Part shown: piece by piece, positions 19,070 through 28,805 of the stretch
How positions within the stretch are numbered: position 1 is the stretch's first letter
How the letters are laid out: each line of letters begins with the position of its first letter
Source: Janthinobacterium fluminis
Lineage (GTDB): Bacteria > Pseudomonadota > Gammaproteobacteria > Burkholderiales > Burkholderiaceae_D
Assembly: GCF_028595325.1 (NCBI RefSeq)
Contig: NZ_JAQQXR010000001.1
Span: 744,001-808,000, forward strand
Direction of reading: 5' to 3'
Length of the DNA stretch: 64,000 nt
Notes under the pieces: model-generated
What the model saw: only the letters and a program-made list of their open reading frames with translations
Database searches by the model: none
What the model was told of the DNA's origin: nothing
Made by a program: the position numbers and the translations under genes

Positions 19070-20793
19070 TGGCCGCCCATGCGCAGTTCGTCCGGCAGCA
19101 CGGCCGCGTGGGTGCTTTCCTTCAGGGCCGCCAGCGCGACGTTGGCCGGCATCGGCTTGCCCGTCAGGTAACCCTGGATGTACTGGCAGCCGCGCGATTC
19201 GAGGAAGTGCATCTGCGCCTCCGTTTCCACTCCCTCGGCCACCACCGACAGGCCGAGGTGCTTGGCCAGGTCGAGCACGGCGTTGCAGATGGCGCCGTCC
19301 TTGGCCGAGTCGGGCAAGTCCTTGATGAAGGTGCGGTCGATTTTCAGCACGGAGATGGGGAAGCGCTTCAGGTAGGCCAGCGAGGAATAGCCGGTGCCGA
19401 AGTCGTCGATGGCGATGCGCGCCTTGCGCTGGGCCATTTTTGCCAGGATCGCCTCGGCGTGCACCGGGTCGATCATCAGCGTACCTTCTGTAATTTCTAA
19501 TACCAATTGCTCACCAAGTAGTCCGGAAAACGCGATCGCATCGTCGAGGACGGCGAGGAATTTATCGTTGCGAAATTGCCTGGGGCTAATATTAACAGAG
19601 ATATAAAGATGCCGCTTGGCAACTTCTTCGAATTGCTTCAATTGCACGCAGGCCGCTTTCAGGGCCCAGGCGCCGAGCAGGTTGATCAGGCCGTTGCTTT
19701 CGGCGATGGGGATGAAGCGGGCCGGCGGCACCATGCCCAGCGTCGGGTGCTTCCAGCGCATCAGCGTCTCGAAGCCCTGGATCTGCCGCGTGCGGGCGTC
19801 GACGATGGGTTGGTAGTAGAGCAGGAACTCGCCCTCGCGCACGGCCTGGAACATGGCCGCCTCCAGCGTGATGTCGTGCTCGGGCGGGCCGGACAGGCGC
19901 GGGCTGTAGATTTGGCAGCGCGCCTTGCCGGTCGCCTTGGCGCGCGACATGGCGACGTCGGCCAGCGCCACCAGGCGCACCTCGTCCTCGGCGTGCTGCG
20001 GATACACCGACACGCCGACCGAGGCGCCGACGTAGATCGTGTGGCCGTCGACCTCGAAGGGCGACTGCAGCGTGGCGATCAGGCGTCCGGTGACGAGCTT
20101 GATCTGCGCCTCGCTGGCGGTGCCGGGCAGCACGGCGACGAATTCGTCGCCGCCGACGCGCGCCAGGGTGTCGCTGTCGCGCAGGGTTTTGCGCAGCCGC
20201 GCAGCCGCCATGCGCAGCACGGCGTCGCCGACCGGGTGGCCGAGGCCGTCGTTGACTTTCTTGAAGCCGTCCAGGCCGACGGTGGCGACGGCGAAACCCT
20301 GGCCGGAGCGGCTGGCCTGGGCGATGATCATGCGGATGCGGTCCGACAGCAGCGAGCGGTTCGGCAGTTCCGTCAGCGCGTCGTGGGTGGCCATGTGGCG
20401 CAGGCGCGCCTCGGTGGCGTGCTGGGCCGCCGTGTTGCGCCCGACCACCAGCAGCGCCGGCGCGCCGTCGGCGCCGCAGCAGCGCGACAGGCGCAGCGCA
20501 AACCAGACCTCGCAGTCGGGGGTTTTCAGGCGCACGTCGAGGTGGCGCGGCTCGTCGGCCGGCTCGTCCAGGGCGGCGCGCAGGGCCAGCTGGCTGTCGT
20601 CGTCGGCCAGGGCGGCGAAGTCGGCGCCGTGCAGCGGCGCCGTGGCGCCTATCAGTGCCGCCGCGCGGCGGCTGGCGAACAGAATCCGTCCCTGCGGGTC
20701 GAGCCGGAACACGACGTCGCCGGCTTCTTCCATGAGGTTGTCAAGCGCGTCGCGCGGATCGCGCTCGGCTATGGCAGGGGAACGGGAAAGCAT
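19066..20793 (-). CDS. PAS-GGDEF-EAL bifunctional c-di-GMP protein
   Basis: A 575-residue protein. A PAS domain spans about 18-125 (AGDVVFRLDPQGRILFASRR). The GGDEF domain (~135-290) has an intact RVGGDEFVAVL active site, so it can be a diguanylate cyclase. The EAL domain (~310-560) has ETLMRW in place of EALLRW but keeps the Glu, NISPRQF, EITEGTL and IDDFGTGYSSLAYLKRFP, so phosphodiesterase activity is also possible. No transmembrane segment is visible. It is the first gene of a two-gene operon with the HDOD protein. Confidence 0.9.
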   Translation of the reverse strand: MLSRSPAIAERDPRDALDNLMEEAGDVVFRLDPQGRILFASRRAAALIGATAPLHGADFAALADDDSQLALRAALDEPADEPRHLDVRLKTPDCEVWFALRLSRCCGADGAPALLVVGRNTAAQHATEARLRHMATHDALTELPNRSLLSDRIRMIIAQASRSGQGFAVATVGLDGFKKVNDGLGHPVGDAVLRMAAARLRKTLRDSDTLARVGGDEFVAVLPGTASEAQIKLVTGRLIATLQSPFEVDGHTIYVGASVGVSVYPQHAEDEVRLVALADVAMSRAKATGKARCQIYSPRLSGPPEHDITLEAAMFQAVREGEFLLYYQPIVDARTRQIQGFETLMRWKHPTLGMVPPARFIPIAESNGLINLLGAWALKAACVQLKQFEEVAKRHLYISVNISPRQFRNDKFLAVLDDAIAFSGLLGEQLVLEITEGTLMIDPVHAEAILAKMAQRKARIAIDDFGTGYSSLAYLKRFPISVLKIDRTFIKDLPDSAKDGAICNAVLDLAKHLGLSVVAEGVETEAQMHFLESRGCQYIQGYLTGKPMPANVALAALKESTHAAVLPDELRMGGQ

Positions 20794-21019
20794 CTGTGTT
20801 TCTAAACTTTCTTTTAATGCATGTCACAATTTCTACAAAATTCGTAGGCCGGGCGTCACCTTTATTGGTCCAGGTAAAAATGTAGCGGTACCAGGACGAA
20901 ATGTATCACTGAACAGCTAAAAATTACATGAATAATAGCAATATCAGGCGAGGAATTCAGAATATCGGCGCCCGCGCGCGATGGAAATAGCGCGAAGTAG
21001 TCAATACATTATCACTGCA

Positions 21020-22360
21020 TTAATTGAAGTTATAGGTTTGCGTCAATAATTGCCAATCTGCGGGTGGCGCGAAGCGGGCGCCGTAGCGCGCCGCCAACGC
21101 GGCCGCGCGGGCGCCGAAGGCGTCGGCGCCGAGCTCGGCGATGAAGGCGAGGGCGCCGCCGGTGAAGGCGGGGAAGCCGCACTGGTCGACCGACAGCAGG
21201 TCGGCCTGGGCCGGCGTCGGCGCGTCGGCCCGGCGCAGCGCCGCCAGGGCGGCCGCGCACTGTCCGTACAGCAGGCGGTCGCGGGCGTCGGCGCAGCTGG
21301 GCGGCGGCCCGGCCGCGCCGGCCGGCGCCGCCGGTTCCGGCTGCGGCGGCGCGGCGCGCATGCCGGCCGCGCGCGCCGCGTTGTTAATCAGCGCGGGCGC
21401 CAGGCCGTCGCGCCTCAGTTGCGCCAGCTCGCCCTGGTGGGCGGCCCGCAGCGCCGCCGCGAAGGCGCCGTCGCGGGCCGGCGCGGCGCGGCGCAACTGG
21501 TTCAGGCGCATCAGGTGCTTGGCGACGCGCCCGCCGGCGATGTGGCAGAAGTAGCGGCCCTCGATCAGCAGCGCCGACGCGAAGTCGACCTGCGCCCCCT
21601 CGACCATGGCGCACAGCACCGCCTCCGGCGCCGGGTAGTGGCCGCCGGTGCGTTGGCGCAGCTGCGCCGGCGCGCTGGCCAGCAGGGCCTGCAGCGGGGC
21701 CGACGCCGGCGTGCCGCCCGGCATGCGGTAGTGCGGCGCGTCCCATGGCTGCAGCGGCGCGTCCGCTCCGGCGATGGCGGCGCGGGCCAGCGCCAGCAGT
21801 TGCGCCGCGTCGCCGGCGACGCCATGCAGCAGGCCGGCCTGCCGCGCCGCGTCGGCCTCGCAGGCCAGGCCCTCGGTGAGCAGCGGCAGCGCGGCGCGCA
21901 GGCCGATGCCGCGCACGCAGCGCACCAGTGCGCCGCCGGACGGCGTCAGGCCGCTGTCGACCTGCGCCATGCTCAGGCTGATGTGGCGCAGCGCGTAGCG
22001 GCGGTGGCAGGCCAGCGCCAAACCGAGCGCGTGGCCGTCGATGTCGCCGGCCAGCGTCGCGACGACGGTGCGGCCCAGCGTTTCCAGGCGGCGCAGCAAT
22101 TGGTGGTAGCTCGCCAGCATGGCCATGCAGTCGCCGGCCTGCTGCGGCGTCAGGGCGATCAGGTGCGCGAACGCGTGCTCGGCGGCCGGCGCGGCGCTGT
22201 CGAAGCTGACGACGACGCCGGCCAGCGGCCGCTGCGCTTCGAGCCGGTCGAGGGCCTCGCCGAGCGCGCGCTGGAACATGCGGCTGAGCGGATTGACGGC
22301 GCGCGCCTCGATGTGCAGGCTGGCGATGTGGGTGGTGGCGCTGCTGCTGTAATGGATCAT
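21020..22360 (-). CDS. Degenerate FadJ/FadB-like protein: crotonase-like domain and C-terminal tail, no dehydrogenase core
   Basis: A 446-residue protein whose ATG overlaps the thiolase stop (ATGA). Residues ~1-185 follow a crotonase fold. [33 protein letters not shown] and VAKHLM then match the FadJ linker just before its NAD-binding domain. The sequence next jumps to a FadB/FadJ C-terminal tail ([18 protein letters not shown] and [10 protein letters not shown]). The whole NAD-binding 3-hydroxyacyl-CoA dehydrogenase core is missing. Both crotonase glutamates also seem lost: the GGGxE loop is shortened to HALGLALAC, and the second Glu is Gln ([13 protein letters not shown]). It may be a non-catalytic or altered partner of the thiolase. 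Confidence 0.7.
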   Translation of the reverse strand: MIHYSSSATTHIASLHIEARAVNPLSRMFQRALGEALDRLEAQRPLAGVVVSFDSAAPAAEHAFAHLIALTPQQAGDCMAMLASYHQLLRRLETLGRTVVATLAGDIDGHALGLALACHRRYALRHISLSMAQVDSGLTPSGGALVRCVRGIGLRAALPLLTEGLACEADAARQAGLLHGVAGDAAQLLALARAAIAGADAPLQPWDAPHYRMPGGTPASAPLQALLASAPAQLRQRTGGHYPAPEAVLCAMVEGAQVDFASALLIEGRYFCHIAGGRVAKHLMRLNQLRRAAPARDGAFAAALRAAHQGELAQLRRDGLAPALINNAARAAGMRAAPPQPEPAAPAGAAGPPPSCADARDRLLYGQCAAALAALRRADAPTPAQADLLSVDQCGFPAFTGGALAFIAELGADAFGARAAALAARYGARFAPPADWQLLTQTYNFN

Positions 22361-23565
22361 GCCGGTATCCGTTCGATGATGGTGGCGATGCCCATGCCGC
22401 CGCCGACGCACAGCGTGACCAGGCCGCGTTTGAGGCGGCGCGCCTCCAGCTCGTCGATCAGGGTGCCGAGCAGCATGCAGCCGGTGGCGCCTAGCGGGTG
22501 GCCGAGGGCGATGGCGCCGCCGTTGACGTTGACCTTCTCCTCGGGAATGTCGAGCTCGCGCATGAAGCGCAGCACCACGGCGGCGAACGCCTCGTTGACC
22601 TCGAACAGGTCGATGTCGGCGGCGCGCAGGCCGGCCTTGGCCAGCGCCTTGCGGCTGGCCGGCGCCGGCCCGGCCAGCATGATGGTGGGGTCGCTGCCGG
22701 TGACGGCGGTGGCGACGATGCGCGCGCGCGGGCGCAGGCCGAGGCGGGTGCCGACGGCGGCGCTGCCGACCAGGGCCAGCGCGGCGCCGTCGACGATGCC
22801 CGAGGAGTTGCCGGCCGTGTGCACGTGCTCGACCCGCTCCAGTTGCGGGTATTTGCGCAGGGCCAGGCTGTCGAAGCCCGTGTCGCCGGCCGCCGCGAAG
22901 GACGGCTTCAGGCCCGCCAGCGCGGCCGGTGTCGTCTGCGGCTTGATGAACTCGTCCTGTTCGAGGATGGCCAGGCCGCTCAGGTCGCGCACCGCCATCA
23001 ACGAGGCGTAGCGGCCGGCGGCGCGGGCGGCGGCCGCCTTTTGCTGCGAGCGCAGCGCGTAGGCGTCGACGTCCTCGCGGCGCCAGCCGTCCAGCGTGGC
23101 GATCAGGTCGGCGCCTATGCCCTGCGGCAGAAAGTCGCTGGCGAAATTGGTGGCCGGGTCGAGCGCCCAGGCGCCGCCGTCGGCGCCCATCGGCACGCGC
23201 GACATCGATTCGACGCCGCCGGCGACGACCAGGTCTTCCCAGCCCGAGCGGACCTTTTGCGCGGCCAGGTTGACCGCCTCCAGGCCGGAGGCGCAAAAGC
23301 GGTTCAGCTGCACGCCGGCCACGCGCCAGTCCCAGCCGGCCGCCAGCGCCGCCGTCTTGGCGATGCAGGCGCCCTGGTCGCCGACCGGCGTGACGCAGCC
23401 GAGCACGACGTCGTCGATGCAGGCCGTGTCGAGGTGGTGGCGGCGCTGCAGCTCGCGCATCAGGCCGGCCAGCAGCGCGATCGGTTTGACGCTGTGCAGG
23501 CTGCCGTCCGGCTTGCCCTTGCCGCGCGGCGTGCGCAGCGCCTCGTACAGATATGCTTCGCTCAT
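22357..23565 (-). CDS. Acetyl-CoA C-acyltransferase (thiolase)
   Basis: A 402-residue thiolase of normal length. It joins or cleaves acyl-CoA with CoA in beta-oxidation. [21 protein letters not shown] holds the nucleophilic Cys at about residue 91. [18 protein letters not shown] holds the active-site His, and [11 protein letters not shown] the second Cys. It is closest in plan to the FadA/FadI type that pairs with a multifunctional protein. The downstream partner is a reduced FadJ-like protein. It is divergent from aidB across a palindromic operator. Confidence 0.9.
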   Translation of the reverse strand: MSEAYLYEALRTPRGKGKPDGSLHSVKPIALLAGLMRELQRRHHLDTACIDDVVLGCVTPVGDQGACIAKTAALAAGWDWRVAGVQLNRFCASGLEAVNLAAQKVRSGWEDLVVAGGVESMSRVPMGADGGAWALDPATNFASDFLPQGIGADLIATLDGWRREDVDAYALRSQQKAAAARAAGRYASLMAVRDLSGLAILEQDEFIKPQTTPAALAGLKPSFAAAGDTGFDSLALRKYPQLERVEHVHTAGNSSGIVDGAALALVGSAAVGTRLGLRPRARIVATAVTGSDPTIMLAGPAPASRKALAKAGLRAADIDLFEVNEAFAAVVLRFMRELDIPEEKVNVNGGAIALGHPLGATGCMLLGTLIDELEARRLKRGLVTLCVGGGMGIATIIERIPA

Positions 23566-23614
23566 TGCGGCCTCCGTAAGAAATTGCGTTTATATTAATA
23601 TCAATAATTTAACA

Positions 23615-23630
23615 AAGCAAGCGCTTGCTT
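23615..23630. promoter_or_regulatory. Perfect 16-bp palindrome, likely TetR operator
   Basis: AAGCAAGCGCTTGCTT is an exact inverted repeat in the 187-base gap between the divergent thiolase and aidB genes. Size and symmetry fit a TetR-family site, and a TetR gene sits directly behind aidB. It is set in the only AT-rich stretch of this locus, so it could control both promoters. Confidence 0.65.
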
Positions 23631-23752
23631 GATCTCTGCGTTTGCGCTACTGTGCCCCATCGGGCGCGCGCCACGGCCGCGCACCGACCCGGTTTTGCGC
23701 CCTCGGCTGTGGCGGGGGCGACGGCAATTTTCCATCCCTTGGAGAACGCGAC

Positions 23753-25429
23753 ATGAACCAGTTCGACACGCACGAAGTATTCAACCAGGCGCCGCCGTTC
23801 GAGAATGTCAATCTATTCGATTGCGACGCTGCGCTGCGCGAGGCCCTGGAGCGCGAGGGCGGCGGCGGCGCCGCCGCGGCGCTGAGCGCCCTGGGCGCGC
23901 AACTGGGCCGCGCCGAGACGCTGGACCTGGCGCGCCAGGCCAACGTCAACGGCCCGCGCCTGCAGGCTTACGACCGCGCCGGCCGGCGCATCGACGAGGT
24001 CGAATTCCATCCGGCCTGGCAGCAGTTGATGACGCTGCTGATCGGCGCCGGCGCGCACGCCTCGCCGTGGGACGGCAGCCAGACGCAGGTGGCGCGGGCG
24101 GCCCAGTACCTGCTCTTCGGCCAACTGGAAAACGGCGCGCAATGCCCGGTGACGATGACCTACGCGGCGGTGCCGGCGCTGCGCCAGGCGCCGCCGCACA
24201 TCGCCGCGCGCTGGCTGCCGAAGATCCTGTCGCGCCACTACGACCCGCGCTCGCTGCCGGTCGAGCACAAGCGCGGCGCCCTGGTCGGCATGGGCATGAC
24301 GGAAAAGCAGGGCGGCACCGACGTGCGCAGCAACACCACGCGGGCCGAGCCGGTCGCCGCGGACGAGGCCGCGCGCCTGTTCGGCGGCGCCGACGCCGAC
24401 GGTTTGCACCGCGTGGTCGGCCACAAGTGGTTTTTTTCGGCGCCGCAATGCGACGCCCACCTGATCCTGGCGCAGCGCGGCGGTGCGGACGGCGGCCTGT
24501 CCTGCTTCTTCCTGCCGCGCTACCTGCCCGACGGCAGCCGCAACCATATCCGCGTGCAGCGCCTCAAGGACAAGCTGGGCAACCGCTCCAACGCCTCGGC
24601 CGAAGTGGAATTCACCGGCGCCTACGCCTGGCTGGTGGGCGCGCCGGGGCGCGGCGTTCCCACCATCATCGAGATGGCCAGCCACACCCGCCTCGATTGC
24701 GTGCTGGGCAGCGCCGGCATCATGCGCGCGGCGCTGACGCACGCGCTGCACCACGCGCGCGGGCGCGCCGCGTTCGGCCGGCCGCTGGCGCAGCAGCCGC
24801 TGATGCAGAACGTGCTGGCCGACCTGGCGCTGGAGTCGGAGGCGGCGACGGCCTTCGCGCTGCGGCTGGCGCGCTGCTTCGACGAGGCCGCCGACCCGGC
24901 CCAGGCGCTGCTGGGGCGGCTGCTGACGCCGGCCGGCAAGTACTGGATTTGCAAGCGCGGCCCCGGCTTCGGCGCCGAGGCGATGGAGGTCATGGGCGGC
25001 GGCGGCTATGTCGAGGACGGCCCGCTGGCGCGGCTGTACCGAGAATTTCCCGTCAACTCGATCTGGGAGGGCTCGGGCAACGTGATGTGCCTGGACCTGC
25101 TGCGCGCGCTGGGCCGGACGGCGGCCGCGCGCGAGGTGCTGGCGGCCGAACTGGCGCTGGCCGGCGAGGTCGACGCCGACTTCGCGGCGTTCGCCGCGCG
25201 CCTGCTGGCCGACCTGGCGCAGCCGCAGGCGGACGAGTATGGCGCGCGCGTGCTGGCCGAGCGCGTCGTGCTGGCCGTGCAGGCTGCGCTGCTGCTGCGC
25301 CACGCGCCGCCCTGCGTGTCGGCCGCCTTCGTCGCCTCGCGGCTGGCGCGCGAGCCCGGCGGCGCCTACGGGCGCCTGCCGGCCGGCGTCGATTGCGCGG
25401 CCATACTCGCGCGCGCGCTGAGCGCGTAG
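23753..25429 (+). CDS. aidB: AidB-type acyl-CoA dehydrogenase family flavoprotein
   Basis: A 558-residue protein starting at ATG 23753, eight bases after GGAG. It matches E. coli AidB throughout: THEVFNQAPPFENVNLFD at the N-terminus, LIGMGMTEKQGG-like (here VGMGMTEKQGGTDVRSNTTR), GHKWFFSAPQCDAHLILAQ, RLKDKLGNRSNASAEVEF, and FPVNSIWEGSGNVMCLD. AidB is an FAD protein of the adaptive response to alkylating agents that binds DNA. Here it lies in an acyl-CoA locus under a TetR gene rather than with ada or alkB, so it may serve lipid metabolism instead. Confidence 0.88.
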   Translation: MNQFDTHEVFNQAPPFENVNLFDCDAALREALEREGGGGAAAALSALGAQLGRAETLDLARQANVNGPRLQAYDRAGRRIDEVEFHPAWQQLMTLLIGAGAHASPWDGSQTQVARAAQYLLFGQLENGAQCPVTMTYAAVPALRQAPPHIAARWLPKILSRHYDPRSLPVEHKRGALVGMGMTEKQGGTDVRSNTTRAEPVAADEAARLFGGADADGLHRVVGHKWFFSAPQCDAHLILAQRGGADGGLSCFFLPRYLPDGSRNHIRVQRLKDKLGNRSNASAEVEFTGAYAWLVGAPGRGVPTIIEMASHTRLDCVLGSAGIMRAALTHALHHARGRAAFGRPLAQQPLMQNVLADLALESEAATAFALRLARCFDEAADPAQALLGRLLTPAGKYWICKRGPGFGAEAMEVMGGGGYVEDGPLARLYREFPVNSIWEGSGNVMCLDLLRALGRTAAAREVLAAELALAGEVDADFAAFAARLLADLAQPQADEYGARVLAERVVLAVQAALLLRHAPPCVSAAFVASRLAREPGGAYGRLPAGVDCAAILARALSA

Positions 25430-26017
25430 ATGACGGCCCAGCAGACTTGCGGCGCGGCCGCCGACGGCAACCGCCGCGCCGAGCTGGTGCGCGCGGCGGC
25501 GCGCCTGTTCCGCGACCGCGGCTACGACGGCACCAGCATCCGCGACATCGCCGACGCCGTCGGCATGCGCTCGGGCAGCCCTTTTTACCATTTCAAGAGC
25601 AAGCAGGAAATCCTCGCCGCCGTGATGGAGGAGGGCTTGCTGTCCTGCCTGCCGGCCGTCGAGGGCATCGTCGCCGGCGCGCTGCCGCCGCGGCAGAAAT
25701 TCCGCGCGCTGCTGCGCGCCCACCTGGAAACCGTGCTGGCCGAGGGCCACGACTTCATTCCCGTGCTGCTGTACGACTGGCGCGCGCTGAGCCCGGAACG
25801 GCGCGCCGGCATCGTCGCGCTGCGCGACCGCTACGACCGCGTCTGGCAGGCGGTGCTGACGGAGTTGCAGCGGGCCGGCATGGTCAAGAGCGACAGCAAG
25901 GTCGCGCGCCTGCTGCTGATGGGGGCGATCAATTTCAGCATACAGTGGTATCAGCCGGGCCGCGGTTGCACCCTGGACGAGCTGGCCGACGAGGCGGCCG
26001 GCATGTTTTTGCTCTAA
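25430..26017 (+). CDS. TetR/AcrR family transcriptional regulator
   Basis: A 195-residue regulator that begins at the base after the aidB stop. The N-terminal helix-turn-helix is typical (LFRDRGYDGTSIRDIADAVG and SPFYHFKSKQEIL). The C-terminal ligand domain has FIPVLLYDWRALSPERRAGI as in TetR regulators of lipid or acyl-CoA genes. It probably binds the 16-bp palindrome between the divergent operons. The ligand is unknown; an acyl-CoA would fit the context. Confidence 0.9.
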   Translation: MTAQQTCGAAADGNRRAELVRAAARLFRDRGYDGTSIRDIADAVGMRSGSPFYHFKSKQEILAAVMEEGLLSCLPAVEGIVAGALPPRQKFRALLRAHLETVLAEGHDFIPVLLYDWRALSPERRAGIVALRDRYDRVWQAVLTELQRAGMVKSDSKVARLLLMGAINFSIQWYQPGRGCTLDELADEAAGMFLL

Positions 26018-26142
26018 ATTATTTTACAAAATTCACTGCAGGGTGGCGCTTTGGCTGGGATAATGCGCACACATACCTATACAACAGTGAGCCGCGCGGC
26101 GCAGCGAGGCCGCAGTCCTGACCAAGAAAAGAGCATAAGCCC

Positions 26143-26793
26143 ATGAAACAAGATCCGCGCTTCCCCAATCTCTTCATCACCGACCACCCGCTGATCCAGC
26201 ACAAACTGAGCCATATGCGCGAGCACGACACGTCGACGCGCACCTTCCGCGAGCTGCTCAAGGAAATCACCCTGCTGATGGGCTACGAAATCACCCGCGA
26301 CCTGCCGCTGACGACGCGCCCCATCCAGACGCCGCTGATGCGGATCGACGCGCCCGTGATCGCCGGCAAAAAACTGGCCATCGTGCCCATCCTGCGCGCC
26401 GGCATCGGCATGAGCGACGGCCTGCTGAACCTGGTGCCGTCGGCCCGCGTCGGCCACATCGGCGTCTACCGCGACCCCGACACCAAGCTGCCCGTCGAAT
26501 ACCTGGTGCGCCTGCCCGACCTGAACGAGCGCACCTTCATCCTGTGCGACCCGATGGTGGCCACCGGCAATTCGGCCGTCTACGCCGTCGACGTGCTGAA
26601 AAAGCGCGGCGTCAGCGACGAGCAGATCATCTTCCTGGCCCTGGTGGCCGCGCCGGAAGGCGTCAGCGTGTTCCAGAAAGCCCACCCGGACGTCAAAATG
26701 TACGCCGCCGCGCTCGACTCCCACCTCGACGACCACGCCTACATCGTGCCGGGCCTGGGCGACGCCGGCGACCGCATCTTCGGCACCAAGTAG
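26143..26793 (+). CDS. upp: Uracil phosphoribosyltransferase
   Basis: A 216-residue enzyme that salvages uracil to UMP with [24 protein letters not shown] and [18 protein letters not shown] are the PRPP-binding loops, and the C-terminal [16 protein letters not shown] is the uracil-binding end of Upp. Length and start ([17 protein letters not shown]) are standard. It is followed 12 bases later by an Hpt gene, perhaps in the same transcript. Confidence 0.96.
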   Translation: MKQDPRFPNLFITDHPLIQHKLSHMREHDTSTRTFRELLKEITLLMGYEITRDLPLTTRPIQTPLMRIDAPVIAGKKLAIVPILRAGIGMSDGLLNLVPSARVGHIGVYRDPDTKLPVEYLVRLPDLNERTFILCDPMVATGNSAVYAVDVLKKRGVSDEQIIFLALVAAPEGVSVFQKAHPDVKMYAAALDSHLDDHAYIVPGLGDAGDRIFGTK

Positions 26794-26805
26794 CAAGGCG
26801 CACGC

Positions 26806-27180
26806 ATGGCAACGCCGATCGACCCCGATTTCCGTGCCCGCCTGAATGCCCTTAACGACAAGTACGCGGCCAATGTGCCGGGCCTGATGGCGGCCATCGC
26901 CGAGGCGCTGGCCCGCTGCGAGGCGCAGGGGCGGGCGCCGCCCGCGCTGGCGGCGCTGCACAAGACGCTGCACGCCGTGGCCGGCTCGGCCGGCACCTTC
27001 GGCTTCGCCGCGCTGGGCCTGGAGTGCCGCCGGCTGGAGCAGCTGCTGCGCCGGATCATGGACGGCGCCGCCGCGGACGGCTGGCCGGCGCTGGCCGGCG
27101 GCGTGGCGCGCCTGCTCGCCTGGGCCGCCAGCGATCCGAAGGCCGGCCCGCCGCCGGCAGATTCCGGTTTGTATCTTTGA
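26806..27180 (+). CDS. Stand-alone Hpt-domain protein
   Basis: A 124-residue alpha-helical protein with a histidine phosphotransfer motif LHAVAGSAGTFGFAALG, the phospho-accepting His being at about residue 51-55. It would shuttle phosphoryl groups in a multistep phosphorelay. No hybrid kinase is adjacent, so the partners are unknown. It follows upp closely without sharing its function. Confidence 0.75.
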   Translation: MATPIDPDFRARLNALNDKYAANVPGLMAAIAEALARCEAQGRAPPALAALHKTLHAVAGSAGTFGFAALGLECRRLEQLLRRIMDGAAADGWPALAGGVARLLAWAASDPKAGPPPADSGLYL

Positions 27181-27335
27181 TCTAGCGCAAAGTGGCGGCC
27201 CTGAGCTTGGCTATAGTGGCTCCTATGCCGCTGAAACAGCGCGCCGCAACGACGGATCAGGTTTCCGGTTGGCCTCTCGGGGCGGCGCTCGCAAGTTTAT
27301 TTTGAGCGAGAATGTATTTTTCCTGTTTTATTCGG

Positions 27336-27341
27336 TATAAT
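27336..27341 (+). promoter_or_regulatory. -10 box for the cold-shock gene, with a ~100-base leader
   Basis: A perfect TATAAT lies 108 bases upstream of the cold-shock ATG; no good -35 hexamer precedes it at 16-18 bases. The long untranslated leader is usual for cspA-type genes, where it folds as an RNA thermosensor. Otherwise the 268-base gap after the Hpt gene shows nothing recognisable. Confidence 0.5.
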
Positions 27342-27448
27342 AGGCAATCGTTGGATTCGAGGTAGTAGTGCAGTTTGTCTGTCATTCCTTTCTTGCTTCA
27401 AACGATATAACGGGAGCAATCCCAACTTAACTGAAATAGGAAATTGTA

Positions 27449-27652
27449 ATGGCAACTGGCATCGTAAAATGGTTCAATGATTCGAAGGGTTTCGGCTTTA
27501 TTACCCCTGACGAAGGCGGCGAAGATCTGTTCGCTCACTTCTCGGCTATCCAGTCGAACGGCTTCAAGTCCCTGCAAGAGAACCAACGCGTTTCTTTTGA
27601 AGTGACTGCTGGTCCTAAGGGCAAGCAAGCTTCGAACATTCAGCCACTGTAA
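27449..27652 (+). CDS. CspA-family cold-shock protein
   Basis: A 67-residue single cold-shock domain that binds single-stranded RNA or DNA and acts as an RNA chaperone. RNP1 (KGFGFIT) and RNP2 (DLFAHFSAI) are intact, and the start [14 protein letters not shown] is canonical. A good AGGAAA ribosome-binding site precedes it. A strong terminator follows 26 bases after the stop. Confidence 0.95.
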   Translation: MATGIVKWFNDSKGFGFITPDEGGEDLFAHFSAIQSNGFKSLQENQRVSFEVTAGPKGKQASNIQPL

Positions 27653-27678
27653 TACGCTGGATCAAACGAAATAAAGAA

Positions 27679-27704
27679 AACCTCGGTCTCCGAGGTTTTT
27701 TTTT
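27679..27704 (+). terminator. Rho-independent terminator of the cold-shock gene
   Basis: An 8-bp perfect stem (aacctcgg/ccgaggtt) with loop TCT runs into nine Ts. It lies between the cold-shock gene and the convergent lysR gene. Confidence 0.9.
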
Positions 27705-27735
27705 CGTCTGTACGCGCCGCGGGCGGCGCCTGAGG

Positions 27736-28647
27736 CTAGGCCGGGCGGGCCCGCCAGTAGTCCGGTTGCGCATAGCTGTGCCGCAAGAAATCGACGAAGG
27801 CGCGTATGCGCAGCGGCAGGTGGCGGCGCTGGGCGAACACGGCGTAGATGTCGTTGCCGGGCGCCGCATACGGCTCCAGCACGGCCACCAACTGCCCCGA
27901 TTCGATTTCCGCGCCGACTTCCCACATCGAACGCCACGCCAGGCCCTTGCCGGCCAGCGCCCAGTCGTGCAGCACCTGGCCGTCGTTGCAAGCCATATTC
28001 CCCGACACTTTCAGCGTGACGGTTTTGCCGTTCTCGCGGAAGGTCCAGCCGCGCTGGCTGCCTTCGCTGCTGATCGCCAGGCAATTGTGCTTGGCCAGGT
28101 CGGCCAGCGTACGCGGCGTGCCGCAGCGCTTCAGGTAGGCCGGCGAGGCCACCAGCACGCGCTGGTTGTCGGCCAGCTTGGCGCTGACGAGGCTGGAATC
28201 GGCCAGGCTGGCGATGCGGATGGCGACGTCCACGCCTTCGCCGATCAGGTCGACGACGCGGTCGTTCAAGTTCAGCGCGACGCTGACGTCGCGGTGTTCG
28301 GCGACGAAGGAGGGCAGCAGCGGCGCGACGTGCTGGCGGCCGAAGCCGGCCGGCGCGGAAATGAGCAAATGGCCGCTGGCCTTGACGCTGCGCTCTGCCG
28401 CGGCCGCCTCGGCGTCGGCCAGGTCGCCCAGGATGCGCTGGCAATCCTCCAGAAAGGCGGCGCCCTCGTCGGTCAGCGCCAGTTTGCGCGTGGTTCTTTG
28501 CAGTAGCTTGACGCCGAGGCGCTGTTCCAGCGCGTCCAGGCGCCGTCCTATCATCGCCGGCGCGATGCCCTCGGCGCGGGCGGCGGCCGACAGGCTGCCC
28601 TTGGCGACGACGTCGACGAAGGTGGAGATTTGTCTGAATTGTCCCAT
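27736..28647 (-). CDS. LysR-family transcriptional regulator
   Basis: A 303-residue regulator. The N-terminal helix-turn-helix (FVDVVAKGSLSAAARAEGIA) and the substrate-binding domain have normal LysR length. PAGFGRQHVAPLLPSFVAEH is typical of the CrgA/DsdC-like group with short inducer domains. It is divergent from aceB across a 158-base AT-rich gap that contains T-N11-A type dyads, so aceB or its own gene may be a target. Confidence 0.9.
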   Translation of the reverse strand: MGQFRQISTFVDVVAKGSLSAAARAEGIAPAMIGRRLDALEQRLGVKLLQRTTRKLALTDEGAAFLEDCQRILGDLADAEAAAAERSVKASGHLLISAPAGFGRQHVAPLLPSFVAEHRDVSVALNLNDRVVDLIGEGVDVAIRIASLADSSLVSAKLADNQRVLVASPAYLKRCGTPRTLADLAKHNCLAISSEGSQRGWTFRENGKTVTLKVSGNMACNDGQVLHDWALAGKGLAWRSMWEVGAEIESGQLVAVLEPYAAPGNDIYAVFAQRRHLPLRIRAFVDFLRHSYAQPDYWRARPA

Positions 28648-28805
28648 GGCCTCACTTGTGACAAAAATGCATAGATGAAGTGATTTTTAGTCTCGTTTGC
28701 GTACTTTATAGTGAATATACTGTAAGGCATATGAAACACCAAGGCGGCGATTCGTTCCGCTTATCTTTTGACGTATTTATTACTTTTTCTAATGCGGAGA
28801 TTTTC

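Noticed and set aside
20806-20925. Possible GEMM c-di-GMP riboswitch in the leader of the PAS-GGDEF-EAL gene (reverse strand)
   Set aside because: A short GACGCCCGGCCTACG stretch is suggestive, but the conserved GEMM core and paired stems could not be matched.
21020-23296. A single long 758-codon frame fusing thiolase-region sequence to the FadJ-like protein
   Set aside because: The first ~310 codons are the wrong-frame reading of the thiolase gene; the true start is the ATG overlapping the thiolase stop at 22360.
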